Source: Collinsella sp.
GTDB lineage: Bacteria; Actinomycetota; Coriobacteriia; Coriobacteriales; Coriobacteriaceae
Length of the DNA stretch: 51,441 nt
Direction: 5' to 3'
Assembly: GCA_014871665.1 (NCBI GenBank)
Contig: WGSL01000008.1
Coordinates: 1 to 51,441 of the forward strand
Positions 8,857 to 16,224 of this stretch are shown here, piece after piece. Both the position numbers and the translations under genes were made by a program. The notes under the pieces were generated by a model, which did not search any database, was not told the DNA's origin, and worked only from the letters and a program-made list of their open reading frames with translations. Within the stretch, counting starts at the first letter, position 1. Each line of letters starts with the position of its first letter.

Positions 8857-9167
8857 CAGCATATCGTAAAGATGAAACCATCTACGCAGAAATCGAAAAA
8901 GCGATAAGCAATATTAGAGATTTGGATTTGACTCAATTTGACCAAAATCTAAGAAATCAGCAATTGACCGACCCGCCATTCAACTTGTCCTCATCAGATT
9001 TAGTTCGACTGCTTATTTATCTTGAAAGCAGGTTTTCTGTTTACGTTGAGTACTCGTCGATTGAAAACCTAGGGTTCAACAGTGTTGAGGAGGTGAAGAA
9101 GGTAATAGAACAGTCAGAAACAATCGAACAATGGGAGGCAGATCATGAGAAGTATTCGTCCATTTAA
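8853..9167 (+). CDS. Acyl-carrier-related protein of peptide maturation system
   Basis: A 104-aa protein whose second half looks like an acyl/peptidyl carrier helix bundle (FNLSSSDLVRLLIYLESRFSVYVEY, then FNSVEEVKKVIEQ). The usual DSL phosphopantetheine motif is replaced by SSSDLV, so carrier function through phosphopantetheine is doubtful: a serine is available but the context is poor. This matches the 'peptide maturation system acyl carrier-related protein' that sits beside CcpM and TIGR04066 genes. It overlaps the upstream gene by 4 bp (ATGA) and the precursor peptide gene by 23 bp. Possibly a scaffold or peptide carrier; no chemistry can be shown from sequence. Confidence 0.65.
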   Translation: MTAYRKDETIYAEIEKAISNIRDLDLTQFDQNLRNQQLTDPPFNLSSSDLVRLLIYLESRFSVYVEYSSIENLGFNSVEEVKKVIEQSETIEQWEADHEKYSSI

Positions 9168-9324
9168 CATGCATGCAGTAAATAGCGTCATTCATTTTGT
9201 TAGAAATTGCCCATGCGGTTATTGCAGCTGCATGTACTGCAACATACTGCGCAATTCTCCGCACGAAGCAGAAGTCGGTTCCAATTCGATCGAGGCGATG
9301 ACGCGTGGTGGCTACTGGTCCTAA
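9145..9324 (+). CDS. Cys-rich RiPP precursor peptide
   Basis: A 59-aa peptide, the likely substrate of the radical SAM maturase. It begins MRSIRPFNMHAVNSVIHFV and carries a dense cysteine core CPCGYCSCMYC (residues 22-32; five cysteines in pattern CxCxxCxCxxC), then a polar tail ending GGYWS. ATG 9145 has an excellent ribosome site, GGGAGG at 9133-9138 with 6 nt spacing, inside the 3' end of the carrier-like gene. The downstream gene starts inside this one (20-bp overlap). Dense cysteines, small size and position in the operon are typical of Clo7bot/CLI_3235-type precursors. Whether the tail after residue 33 is core or follower is unknown. No second precursor copy was seen. Confidence 0.8.
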   Translation: MRSIRPFNMHAVNSVIHFVRNCPCGYCSCMYCNILRNSPHEAEVGSNSIEAMTRGGYWS

Positions 9325-9844
9325 ATCGAGCAAGACGGTTACAAACGAATATCGAATCTCAATTGAAGGTAACCCTTATCCGCATGCTCTAGCTCTCATC
9401 AACCCAGCCGGAGACAACCTCAATATCAAAAGACATGGGTTCACGGGTCCACTAGGACAGCTATTGAGTCTAAAATATACCGTTTATGACGATGCAAATG
9501 AAAAACTCTTTACTGTCGTCGACGGTGGTTTTAGTAACATGCCCAGGGTTGCGCTCATCATCGAACACAAGGAAGTTGCGGTGTTCGATTATGGCCTAAA
9601 CAGACTTGAGATGAAGTGCGTAACGAACATACCGAATTACACAATAAAAGGTAACTTCCTATTTGGAGATTACGACATATTCAGCCAACGGGAAGTGAAG
9701 CTATCTTCAGTTATCGTCCTTCAATGTGATAAACAATCGTGCTTTAGCATACAGGTTTTGGATAAAGCCGAATTGGCCGCCGCAATTGGAATACCCACAG
9801 CCATTGCCCTTCTGAGGGCTCGGATTGAAGAGCATCTCGAATAA
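9305..9844 (+). CDS. LURP-one-related (LOR/tubby-like) domain protein
   Basis: A 179-aa protein resembling the LURP-one-related beta-barrel domain: repeated short strands, the phrase YTIKGNFLFGDYDIF and the final hydrophobic helix AAAIGIPTAIALLRARIEE, which in this fold threads the barrel. It starts with GTG 9305 (GAGG at 9292-9295, 9 nt spacing), overlapping the precursor gene, so it is probably translated by coupling. LOR proteins bind membranes or phospholipids in some cases, but their bacterial role is unclear. Here it might help target, store or give immunity to the peptide. That is inference from position only. The base composition matches the rest of the AT-rich island. Confidence 0.55.
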   Translation: MVATGPKSSKTVTNEYRISIEGNPYPHALALINPAGDNLNIKRHGFTGPLGQLLSLKYTVYDDANEKLFTVVDGGFSNMPRVALIIEHKEVAVFDYGLNRLEMKCVTNIPNYTIKGNFLFGDYDIFSQREVKLSSVIVLQCDKQSCFSIQVLDKAELAAAIGIPTAIALLRARIEEHLE

Positions 9845-9878
9845 ATCGCAAAAAGCAGTTCGTAGCAACGTTCAGGAG

Positions 9879-11483
9879 CTAGATAGTTTTTTCTGGCTCC
9901 TGAAACTGCATTACATAGTCTGCAAATTGTTCGAAACCATGTCCATGATCCGCAATGATGACGATTCGCTCTTTCATCTCCTGCGCAACCACCATCTTCA
10001 AAAAGGATATCGAAGCATTATCTAAATTGTTGCAAGGCTCATCCAAAATAATAATAGAATAACTGCTCAGAAAGGCCCTACAAAGTAATAGAGAAGCCAG
10101 TTCTCCGCCAGACAAATTGTGTCCCCTAGCTCCAATGATAGGATTTACTTCAAATAATTTATCGAGGCTAAAACCCTTCAAAAGATAGATGAGTTTTTCA
10201 GAGTCAATATCTACAAGACCATAGTAAAGAGCCTTCCTGAAAGTTCCCCCCATTATCAAATGTCTTTGCGGCATAGTTGCGCAGGGTAGCTGGATTAAAG
10301 TCGAACCATCGAAAATGACAGTAGACTCATTAACACACAGTCTGCCAGCAACTGGCGACAATAATCCGTTCAATACTTCCAGAAATGAAGATTTACCACA
10401 TGCATTAGGGCCGCTTACTAAAACCAGACAAGGTGCCTGTATCGTGCAATCTGGAATTGTTATCCTCTCATTAGTTTCGTTCGACGAAAACGAGAGAATG
10501 ATTCCTTTCCAACTAATTCGATCAGCGTGATTGAAACATATCAAATTAGGTTTTTCAGCTTCCAAAAGACGACGTAATTCCAAGACACGGTGCAACGATC
10601 TAAACGACGGCTGAAGCTGAGCCCAACAATTCAGAACAAGAGGAAAAGGAGAATAGCATAGAAGTACAAGTTGATAGCTCTGCACCGCAATCCCGACCGT
10701 CAGTCCGCGCTTTGACACAAGGAAAATAAGCAGCAGAACTGAAAGCAAGCCAGTAATGATGTTGCCAGCGTCAACTATTTCAGTTGCCAATCTCGCAAAG
10801 ACACTCTCCTCAACTCGAGAGTTCCTGCAGGCTTTAAGCATCTTTTTATAGCGAAGTAATTCCAAGTTAATTGAACGAGAAATACGAATGTAAAGTCGAC
10901 AATTTATTAGTTGGGCTAAATAAGCAGAACCCCTCGCCTGGGCCTCCAATGCCTTTTCGCTCTTAGTCGATAGCTTACTAAGAGCGAACGGATATAGAAG
11001 CGAAATAAACAATGCCGAAACACAAACAGGAATCAAAAGCAACAAAGAGATATTAGATAGTGCCACAAACGATACCAAACCCGTCACTAGGCACGGAAGA
11101 AACGCAGTTGTAAATATTCCAATCATCGGCTGTAGGTTCCCCGCCTCTTCAATGCGCGATAACAGGTAGTCACTGTCTTTTGCTAAAACTAAGGGCCGCT
11201 CTAAAGCATGGCGGGCAAGCAATCTATAGAAGCAGTTAGTGCCATCGGAAGCCAATTGCTCCGCATATTTTGATCTGAACAGGTTTGTCACCAGCTCAAC
11301 TGAGAGCAATACTAGCAGGCCTAACCCAATGCATAAAACGTTACGATAATTAGAGCGAAGCAGGCCATAGTCTATTATCAACGATTCAGCTTTAACAACA
11401 GACAGCTCCACCAGGGCAGATAAAATGCAGAGCGCCATCAACTTGATTACTGTCGTCTTATTTTGAATAAAAAGCTCTGGCAT
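9879..11483 (-). CDS. ABC exporter half-transporter (membrane + ATPase fusion)
   Basis: Probable exporter of the modified peptide, facing the RiPP operon on the opposite strand. Residues ~1-300 are a six-helix exporter membrane domain; residues ~320-534 are the ATPase, with Walker A GPNACGKSS, signature LSGGE, Walker B SIIILDEP and a switch His (IADHGHG). At 534 aa it is shorter than typical type I exporters. No N-terminal C39 peptidase is present, so leader removal would need another enzyme. ATG 11483 follows AGGGG with 8 nt spacing. It converges with the LOR gene; an imperfect terminator-like inverted repeat (9871-9879 / 9896-9904) lies between them and overlaps this gene's last codons. It is as AT-rich as the operon. 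Confidence 0.85.
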   Translation of the reverse strand: MPELFIQNKTTVIKLMALCILSALVELSVVKAESLIIDYGLLRSNYRNVLCIGLGLLVLLSVELVTNLFRSKYAEQLASDGTNCFYRLLARHALERPLVLAKDSDYLLSRIEEAGNLQPMIGIFTTAFLPCLVTGLVSFVALSNISLLLLIPVCVSALFISLLYPFALSKLSTKSEKALEAQARGSAYLAQLINCRLYIRISRSINLELLRYKKMLKACRNSRVEESVFARLATEIVDAGNIITGLLSVLLLIFLVSKRGLTVGIAVQSYQLVLLCYSPFPLVLNCWAQLQPSFRSLHRVLELRRLLEAEKPNLICFNHADRISWKGIILSFSSNETNERITIPDCTIQAPCLVLVSGPNACGKSSFLEVLNGLLSPVAGRLCVNESTVIFDGSTLIQLPCATMPQRHLIMGGTFRKALYYGLVDIDSEKLIYLLKGFSLDKLFEVNPIIGARGHNLSGGELASLLLCRAFLSSYSIIILDEPCNNLDNASISFLKMVVAQEMKERIVIIADHGHGFEQFADYVMQFQEPEKTI

Positions 11484-11607
11484 ATGTCCATCCCCTCAAC
11501 TAATAATTATAGCTAGAAAGATGACATTTTTATTCTATAGCCTTAAGCAGCACGCTTTGCTGACGTCAAATCTTGTCATTACAAACATGCACCTTAGGCT
11601 TAAGACT

Positions 11608-11638
11608 CAAAAAAGGGGCGGCTGAGATGGCCGTCCCC
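11608..11638 (-). terminator. Terminator of the DUF1275 gene
   Basis: On the minus strand GGGGACGGC (11638-11630) pairs with GCCG-CCCC (one bulge), followed directly by TTTTTT (A-run 11609-11614). A second hairpin, GGCAAAGGG/CCCTTTGCC at 11659-11681, lies closer to the stop but lacks a T-run. Confidence 0.75.
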
Positions 11639-11689
11639 TCCCCATTATCGATCTATCTGGCAAAGGGACAGCCCCTTTGCCGCATTCGG

Positions 11690-12406
11690 TTACTTTTGGC
11701 AGGCGTCTTTCCAATCTTCGCAGGCGCGCTTCCAGCGAGAGCGCAAGTCGCGCTCGCGGTCGATAAACATGATGGCAAACGCGATAAACAGCAGCACACT
11801 CGCCACCGCAATGGAGTGCAACCCCATGCGCTCAATACACCAGTTGCCCAGCACGGCGCCAAACACAAAGGTAAAGATCACGCCAAAGTACAGCACGCCG
11901 TTTTCCAAAAAGCCGCGCTTGTGGGTGATGATGTAGTCGTCCACGTTTTGCAAGGCATTACGCAGGTTGCCGATACACATGGTCGTGGCGATGCCGTGAC
12001 CGTGGATCTTGCGGAAGCTCTCGACCTGCATACCGCAGGCAAACGAAGTGAGACAGTTGGCGAGCAGGTTGAAATCGCCGCCGGGAATAAAACTCACGCC
12101 CAGCAAGATGACGGCTTCAAAGAACACTGTCACCTGACGCCAGTGGATCACACTGCCAAACCGCTCGTGTACCAGGTCGGCAAGCATAATACCCACGGCA
12201 AACGACACCACAGGGAAGAAGTAGCGCCCCGCAAGTGCCCAATTGCCCTCCGAAATGCTCACGCCCACGAGCAAGATGTTGCCCGTCTGCGCGTTGGCGA
12301 AAACATGGTCGCGCCCAATGTACGAATAAACGTCCATAAAGCCACCGGCGAGTGCCAAGATGATGCCCAGCTCAATAGACTCCGATATCTGTTTGGCACG
12401 CTGCAT
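11690..12406 (-). CDS. DUF1275 (YoaK-like) membrane protein
   Basis: A 238-aa multi-pass membrane protein of the DUF1275 family. The family signature is visible: GFMDVYSYIGRDHVFANAQTGNILLVG in the first helices, a central LTSFACGMQVESFRKIHG segment and MCIGNLRNAL. Several hydrophobic helices follow, then a charged cytoplasmic C-tail. Function of the family is unknown; some members are called YoaK or are linked to transport. ATG 12406 is used because GGAGG lies 10 nt upstream and the product then starts at the conserved region. It is divergent from ygiQ. Confidence 0.85.
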   Translation of the reverse strand: MQRAKQISESIELGIILALAGGFMDVYSYIGRDHVFANAQTGNILLVGVSISEGNWALAGRYFFPVVSFAVGIMLADLVHERFGSVIHWRQVTVFFEAVILLGVSFIPGGDFNLLANCLTSFACGMQVESFRKIHGHGIATTMCIGNLRNALQNVDDYIITHKRGFLENGVLYFGVIFTFVFGAVLGNWCIERMGLHSIAVASVLLFIAFAIMFIDRERDLRSRWKRACEDWKDACQK

Positions 12407-12596
12407 CGTCGTGCATCCTCCTTGTTGACGACTCTCTCGTGCGTTGGCGGAAACATAGCCGCCGTTCATACTGTAACCCATTGACAACATGGCGTGCGCG
12501 CGAGACGGGTTCCCCAACGCGCAGATACACAGTCTGGAAACAAACGGTGGGTGCGACACACGCATCGACGCGCCGATCCGCCAGCCCATGTACTCC

Positions 12597-12631
12597 ACCA
12601 GTCTTTTTAGCGCCGTCCCAAAAAGACTGGT
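12597..12631. promoter_or_regulatory. Inverted repeat in the promoter region of ygiQ
   Basis: A perfect 12-bp inverted repeat, ACCAGTCTTTTT (12597-12608) / AAAAAGACTGGT (12620-12631), with an 11-nt centre. A -10-like TACAAT (12632-12637) abuts its right arm, and the ygiQ GTG start is 37 bp downstream. It could be an operator covering the promoter spacer. Confidence 0.5.
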
Positions 12632-12668
12632 TACAATTACGTGCAGCATACTAACAACGGGAGGAATC

Positions 12669-14816
12669 GTGGCAAAAAAGCCCCAGGACGCTCAGCACAA
12701 CCAGCACGGCAAGCATGCCCAGCGCGGCCAGCAGCAAAAGCGCAGCGGTAAGGCGCAGGCCACGGTCGCCCGCACCAAGCATTCCCAAGCGACGCCCGCC
12801 CGCCCCTGGCGACCGGGCCGCGATAAGTTCCTCCCCGTCAGCCGCGCCGACATGGATGCGCGCGGCTGGGACCAGTGCGACTTTGTCTACATCTGCGGCG
12901 ACGCCTACGTGGACCACCCCAGCTTTGGCATGGCCATCGTCAGCCGCGTCCTCGACGCGCACGGCTACAAGGTGGGCATCATCTGCCAGCCCGACTGGAC
13001 CGACCCCGCCAGCATCACCGTGCTCGGCGAGCCACGCCTGGGCTTTCTCGTCAGTGCCGGTAACATGGACTCCATGGTCAACCACTATTCGGTGACCAAG
13101 CACCGCCGCCACACCGACGCCTACACGCCCGGCGGCGAGGAAGGTCACCGCCCCAACCGTGCCGTCACGGTCTACGGCAACCTTATCCGTCAGACGTTTA
13201 AGGATGCCCCCATCATTATTGGCGGCATCGAGGCAAGTCTGCGTCGCCTGGCCCACTACGACTACTGGCAGGACAAACTCAAGCGCTCGGTACTGCTCGA
13301 CTCGGGCGCCGACATCCTCATCTACGGCATGGGCGAGCACGCGATCGTCGAGATCGCCGACGCGCTCGACGCGGGACTGCCCGTCGATCAGATTACCTAT
13401 ATCAACGGCACCGTCTACCGCACGAGCTCGCTCGACGAGGTCTACGACTACGACCTGCTGCCCAGCTGGGACGATCTTGCCGCCGACAAGCTCAACTACG
13501 CGCGCAGCTTTAACGTGCAGCAGCAGAATATGGACCCCATCACCGGGCATCGCCTGGTAGAGCCCTACCCCAACAGCGTCTATGTGGTGCAAAACCCGCC
13601 GTCGGCGACACTCACCACCGACGAGATGGACGAGGTTGCCGAACTCCCCTACGCACGCGATTGGCATCCCGACTACGACGCGGCAGGCGGCGTGCCGGCC
13701 TTTGCCGAGATCAAGTTTTCCATTAGCTCCAACCGCGGCTGTTTTGGCGAGTGCTCGTTTTGCGCGCTCACCTTCCATCAGGGCCGCGTACTGCAGATGC
13801 GCAGCCACGATTCGATCATGCGCGAGGCCGAGCTGCTCACGCGCGATCCCGAGTTTAAGGGCTACATCAACGACGTGGGTGGACCGACGGCCAACTTTAG
13901 CCGCCCCGCCTGCGACAAGCAGCTCAAGCACGGCGTGTGCAAGAACAAGCGCTGCCTGTGGCCGAGTGTGTGCAAGAACATGGTGGTCGACGAGAGCGGC
14001 TACACACAGCTGTTGCGCGACCTGCGCCAGCTGCCGGGCGTCAAGAAGGTCTTCGTGCGCAGCGGCATCCGTTTTGACTACACCATGGCCGATGCCTCGG
14101 ACGAGTTTTTACGCGAGCTGCTGGAACACCATGTCTCGGGCCAGCTGCGCGTAGCGCCCGAGCACGTGAGCGACGCGGTACTGTCCGTGATGGGCAAGCC
14201 GAGCCGAGCTGTCTACGACGCATTCTGCCGTAAATTTGAACGCTTGAATCGCGAATACGGACTCAAGCAGTACGTGGTGCCGTACCTTATCTCGAGCCAC
14301 CCCGGTTCAACGATGAAGGAAGCCGTGGACCTTGCCGAGGCCGTGCGCGACATGGGCTACATGCCCGAGCAGGTGCAGGACTTCTACCCCACACCGTCCA
14401 CTATGTCGACCTGCATGTACTACACCGGCGTGGATCCGCGCACCATGGAGCCGATCTATGTGGCGCGCGACCCGCATGAGAAGGCCATGCAACGCGCGCT
14501 CATCCAGTACCGCAAGCCCGAGAACTACAAGCTCGTGCGCGAGGCACTGGAAAAGGCCGGCCGTCGCGATCTGATCGGCTACACCAAGCATTGCCTGATT
14601 CGCCCCGTGCCGCCACGCCCGGGCGAGACGTCTGCCGGCGGTGGGCATGGCACCGGCAAGAAGGGCGGCAAGGCCCACGGCAGCGCTGGTGGTGCCGGCA
14701 AGGGGTCTAAGGGCAACAAGGGATACGGCGGCATGTCCCGCGCGCAGAACACCGCCGGGCGCAACCGCGCAGCTCAGGGGCGTCAGGGTGCCAACGGAGG
14801 CGGTCGCCGCAACTAG
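12669..14816 (+). CDS. YgiQ family radical SAM protein
   Basis: A 715-aa radical SAM protein of the YgiQ family, function not established. The N-terminal ~300 residues contain the YgiQ region (LPVSRADMDARGWDQCDFV, GDAYVDHPSFG, IIGGIEASLRRLAHYDYW). The cluster motif is CFGECSFC within SSNRGCFGECSFCALTFHQG. QDFYPTPSTMSTCMYYTG and the C-terminal IGYTKHCLIRP are also typical. The last ~80 residues form a Gly/Lys/Arg-rich, disordered tail that might bind nucleic acid. GTG 12669 is the start, with GGGAGGA 4 nt upstream; longer in-frame versions have no ribosome site. The stop overlaps the convergent CPBP stop by 4 bp. Confidence 0.93.
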   Translation: MAKKPQDAQHNQHGKHAQRGQQQKRSGKAQATVARTKHSQATPARPWRPGRDKFLPVSRADMDARGWDQCDFVYICGDAYVDHPSFGMAIVSRVLDAHGYKVGIICQPDWTDPASITVLGEPRLGFLVSAGNMDSMVNHYSVTKHRRHTDAYTPGGEEGHRPNRAVTVYGNLIRQTFKDAPIIIGGIEASLRRLAHYDYWQDKLKRSVLLDSGADILIYGMGEHAIVEIADALDAGLPVDQITYINGTVYRTSSLDEVYDYDLLPSWDDLAADKLNYARSFNVQQQNMDPITGHRLVEPYPNSVYVVQNPPSATLTTDEMDEVAELPYARDWHPDYDAAGGVPAFAEIKFSISSNRGCFGECSFCALTFHQGRVLQMRSHDSIMREAELLTRDPEFKGYINDVGGPTANFSRPACDKQLKHGVCKNKRCLWPSVCKNMVVDESGYTQLLRDLRQLPGVKKVFVRSGIRFDYTMADASDEFLRELLEHHVSGQLRVAPEHVSDAVLSVMGKPSRAVYDAFCRKFERLNREYGLKQYVVPYLISSHPGSTMKEAVDLAEAVRDMGYMPEQVQDFYPTPSTMSTCMYYTGVDPRTMEPIYVARDPHEKAMQRALIQYRKPENYKLVREALEKAGRRDLIGYTKHCLIRPVPPRPGETSAGGGHGTGKKGGKAHGSAGGAGKGSKGNKGYGGMSRAQNTAGRNRAAQGRQGANGGGRRN

Positions 14817-15724
14817 CGAAGTGGTGCACTCGCTGCGTCCATCCCACACGCGTGGCGCAGCGAGTGCATTGCCTCAATGAGAATGACGCCGGCGATAGCA
14901 ACCGTGGCCACCACGTCGAACGGCGTGTTCACAAACCAGAGCAACGTCATGAGATGCGACCCAGCATTAAAGGCAAAGTGCAGCAGGATCGTGTAGCGAA
15001 GCTTTCCGGTCGTCACGAGCACCCAACCAAAAATGAGTCCGGCAGCGCCCGCATAGCAGCCCTGCACCCAGTTCATGTGCATAAAGCCGAAGACCGCCGC
15101 CTGCAGCACGATTGCCGCGGCGACGCCCCAGGTGCTTGGGGCCGCCCAGGGCACCATGGCGCCGTCCTGCGCGCTCGCACGACGCCGGCGCTTCCAAAGT
15201 GGGCGGCACTGCGGATTAAACGCTCGGAGCGAAAACTCAAAAATAATGCCGCGCACCAGCAGCTCTTCACAAAATGGGGCGCCGAGCACCGTAGTCAGGA
15301 CGGCGAGATAGCTGGTGTCGCCCATGCCTGTTTCCTCGACAAGCTCGCTGTAGTCGGCCGCGGCCTCGGGCAACAGCGACAGCGCGGCGTCGGTCACGTA
15401 ACCAACGACCACCTGCAGGGCAAGGCCAATCACGATAACGCAGGCGATGCGTTTCCACGCCCCACGCGCTCCCCCGCCGAGCGGGTGCTCGCTTTGCCGG
15501 CGTGCCATAAACGAACGCGGCCACAGATAACGCCACCACAGCAGCGCCATCAAAAACGACGCCATCTGCGCGGCAGCCTGGAACCATTGGATATCGAGAT
15601 TGTCGATCGGATAGCCCGTCAGCGCCGACACGGCACCGAGAACAGAAAACAGAACCACGCTCAGGGCTATATCGGCAGCGACAACGCCAAAACAGGCAAG
15701 CGCCCACGCTATCGCATTGAGCAT
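14813..15724 (-). CDS. CPBP family intramembrane metalloprotease
   Basis: A 303-aa membrane protein of the CAAX protease/bacteriocin-processing (CPBP, Abi) family. Around eight hydrophobic segments are visible. Motif 1 is EELLVRG (EExxxR), motif 2 FGFMHMN (FxxxH) and motif 3 HFAFNAGS (HxxxN), the expected catalytic and metal-binding set. An insert of ~30 residues rich in arginine (WKRRRRASAQDG) lies between motifs 1 and 2. ATG 15724 has GGAGG 5 nt upstream. Members can process peptides or give immunity to bacteriocins. A link to the RiPP island 3 kb away is possible but unsupported. Confidence 0.88.
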   Translation of the reverse strand: MLNAIAWALACFGVVAADIALSVVLFSVLGAVSALTGYPIDNLDIQWFQAAAQMASFLMALLWWRYLWPRSFMARRQSEHPLGGGARGAWKRIACVIVIGLALQVVVGYVTDAALSLLPEAAADYSELVEETGMGDTSYLAVLTTVLGAPFCEELLVRGIIFEFSLRAFNPQCRPLWKRRRRASAQDGAMVPWAAPSTWGVAAAIVLQAAVFGFMHMNWVQGCYAGAAGLIFGWVLVTTGKLRYTILLHFAFNAGSHLMTLLWFVNTPFDVVATVAIAGVILIEAMHSLRHACGMDAASAPLR

Positions 15725-15782
15725 GCCAACCTCCTCAAAACCGTTCCCTAGTTCTACCACAACTCGGCAGAGAGCTGATCCC

Positions 15783-15806
15783 ATGGGGACGGAGGAAAAC
15801 GGATCA
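15783..15806. repeat. Direct repeat copy, left flank of relB-like gene
   Basis: ATGGGGACGGAGGAAAACGG + ATCA is repeated with one extra base at 16180-16204. The pair brackets the lone antitoxin gene and its operator. This copy ends 1 bp before the antitoxin stop codon. Confidence 0.7.
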
Positions 15807-15807
15807 C

Positions 15808-16008
15808 TTATTGATGAGAATCGGGCGCAGTGCCAAAGGCCCCGCTGGGCGAAATGTCGAACGGAAAGGTGCCGCAGCGATTGAACGCGGCGATGAACAT
15901 GCGGATGGCGTTGGACGGCGTGGTGCCTACGAGTTGGGTTGCCGCCGCGAAGGCCGCCTTTTCCTCGGGCAAGACCTTCGCGACAACCGGGGTCATGTGT
16001 TCTGCCAT
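15808..16008 (-). CDS. RelB/DinJ family antitoxin, no toxin partner seen
   Basis: A 66-aa protein matching the RelB/DinJ ribbon-helix-helix antitoxins: an N-terminal strand (VVAKVLPEEKAAFAAA), then VGTTPSNAIRMFIAAFNRCGTFPFDIS, whose PSNAIRMF and FPFD are hallmarks. ATG 16008 follows GGAAG with 6 nt spacing. Antitoxins normally sit just before a RelE/YafQ-type toxin. Downstream here lies only 83 bp before the CPBP gene's start region, with no toxin frame. A 19-bp palindrome upstream suggests autoregulation. Direct repeats flank the locus. It may be an orphan left after loss of the toxin, or act on a toxin elsewhere. Confidence 0.8.
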   Translation of the reverse strand: MAEHMTPVVAKVLPEEKAAFAAATQLVGTTPSNAIRMFIAAFNRCGTFPFDISPSGAFGTAPDSHQ

Positions 16009-16132
16009 GGCGCTTCCTTTTTGAAACGACGGTGGTGCGGATAGATGCGGGCCACGCGGCTGGGCGACGGGCTGTGAAGGCAACCCGATTGGCCCGCATC
16101 TGGAGTTTGTTTCTACTGCGTTGGTATTACTT

Positions 16133-16151
16133 GGTAATCCTAAGTATTACC
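16133..16151. promoter_or_regulatory. Palindrome upstream of relB-like gene, probable operator
   Basis: GGTAATCCTAAGTATTACC has 6-bp arms. It is nested within a wider pair GGTATT (16123-16128) / AATACC (16162-16167). Such a site is expected for autoregulation by a ribbon-helix-helix antitoxin. Confidence 0.55.
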
Positions 16152-16179
16152 CCGCAGATAGAATACCATACCTAACCAT

Positions 16180-16204
16180 ATGGGGACGGAGAAAAAACGG
16201 ATCA
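16180..16204. repeat. Direct repeat copy, right flank of relB-like gene
   Basis: ATGGGGACGGAGAAAAAACGG + ATCA matches the copy at 15783-15806 except for a one-base length change and one substitution. It ends 20 bp from the stop of the fused ABC gene. Confidence 0.7.
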
Positions 16205-16224
16205 TTTTGTTGCTGAGTAAGTAT

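Noticed and set aside
9145..9324. Cys-rich peptide as a zinc-ribbon or metallothionein gene
   Set aside because: The cysteine spacing could bind metal, but the position in a radical SAM operon and the translational overlaps favour a RiPP precursor.
14813..15724. CPBP protease as the leader peptidase of the RiPP island
   Set aside because: It lies over 3 kb away, beyond two unrelated genes and in normal high-GC sequence; nothing in the sequence links them.
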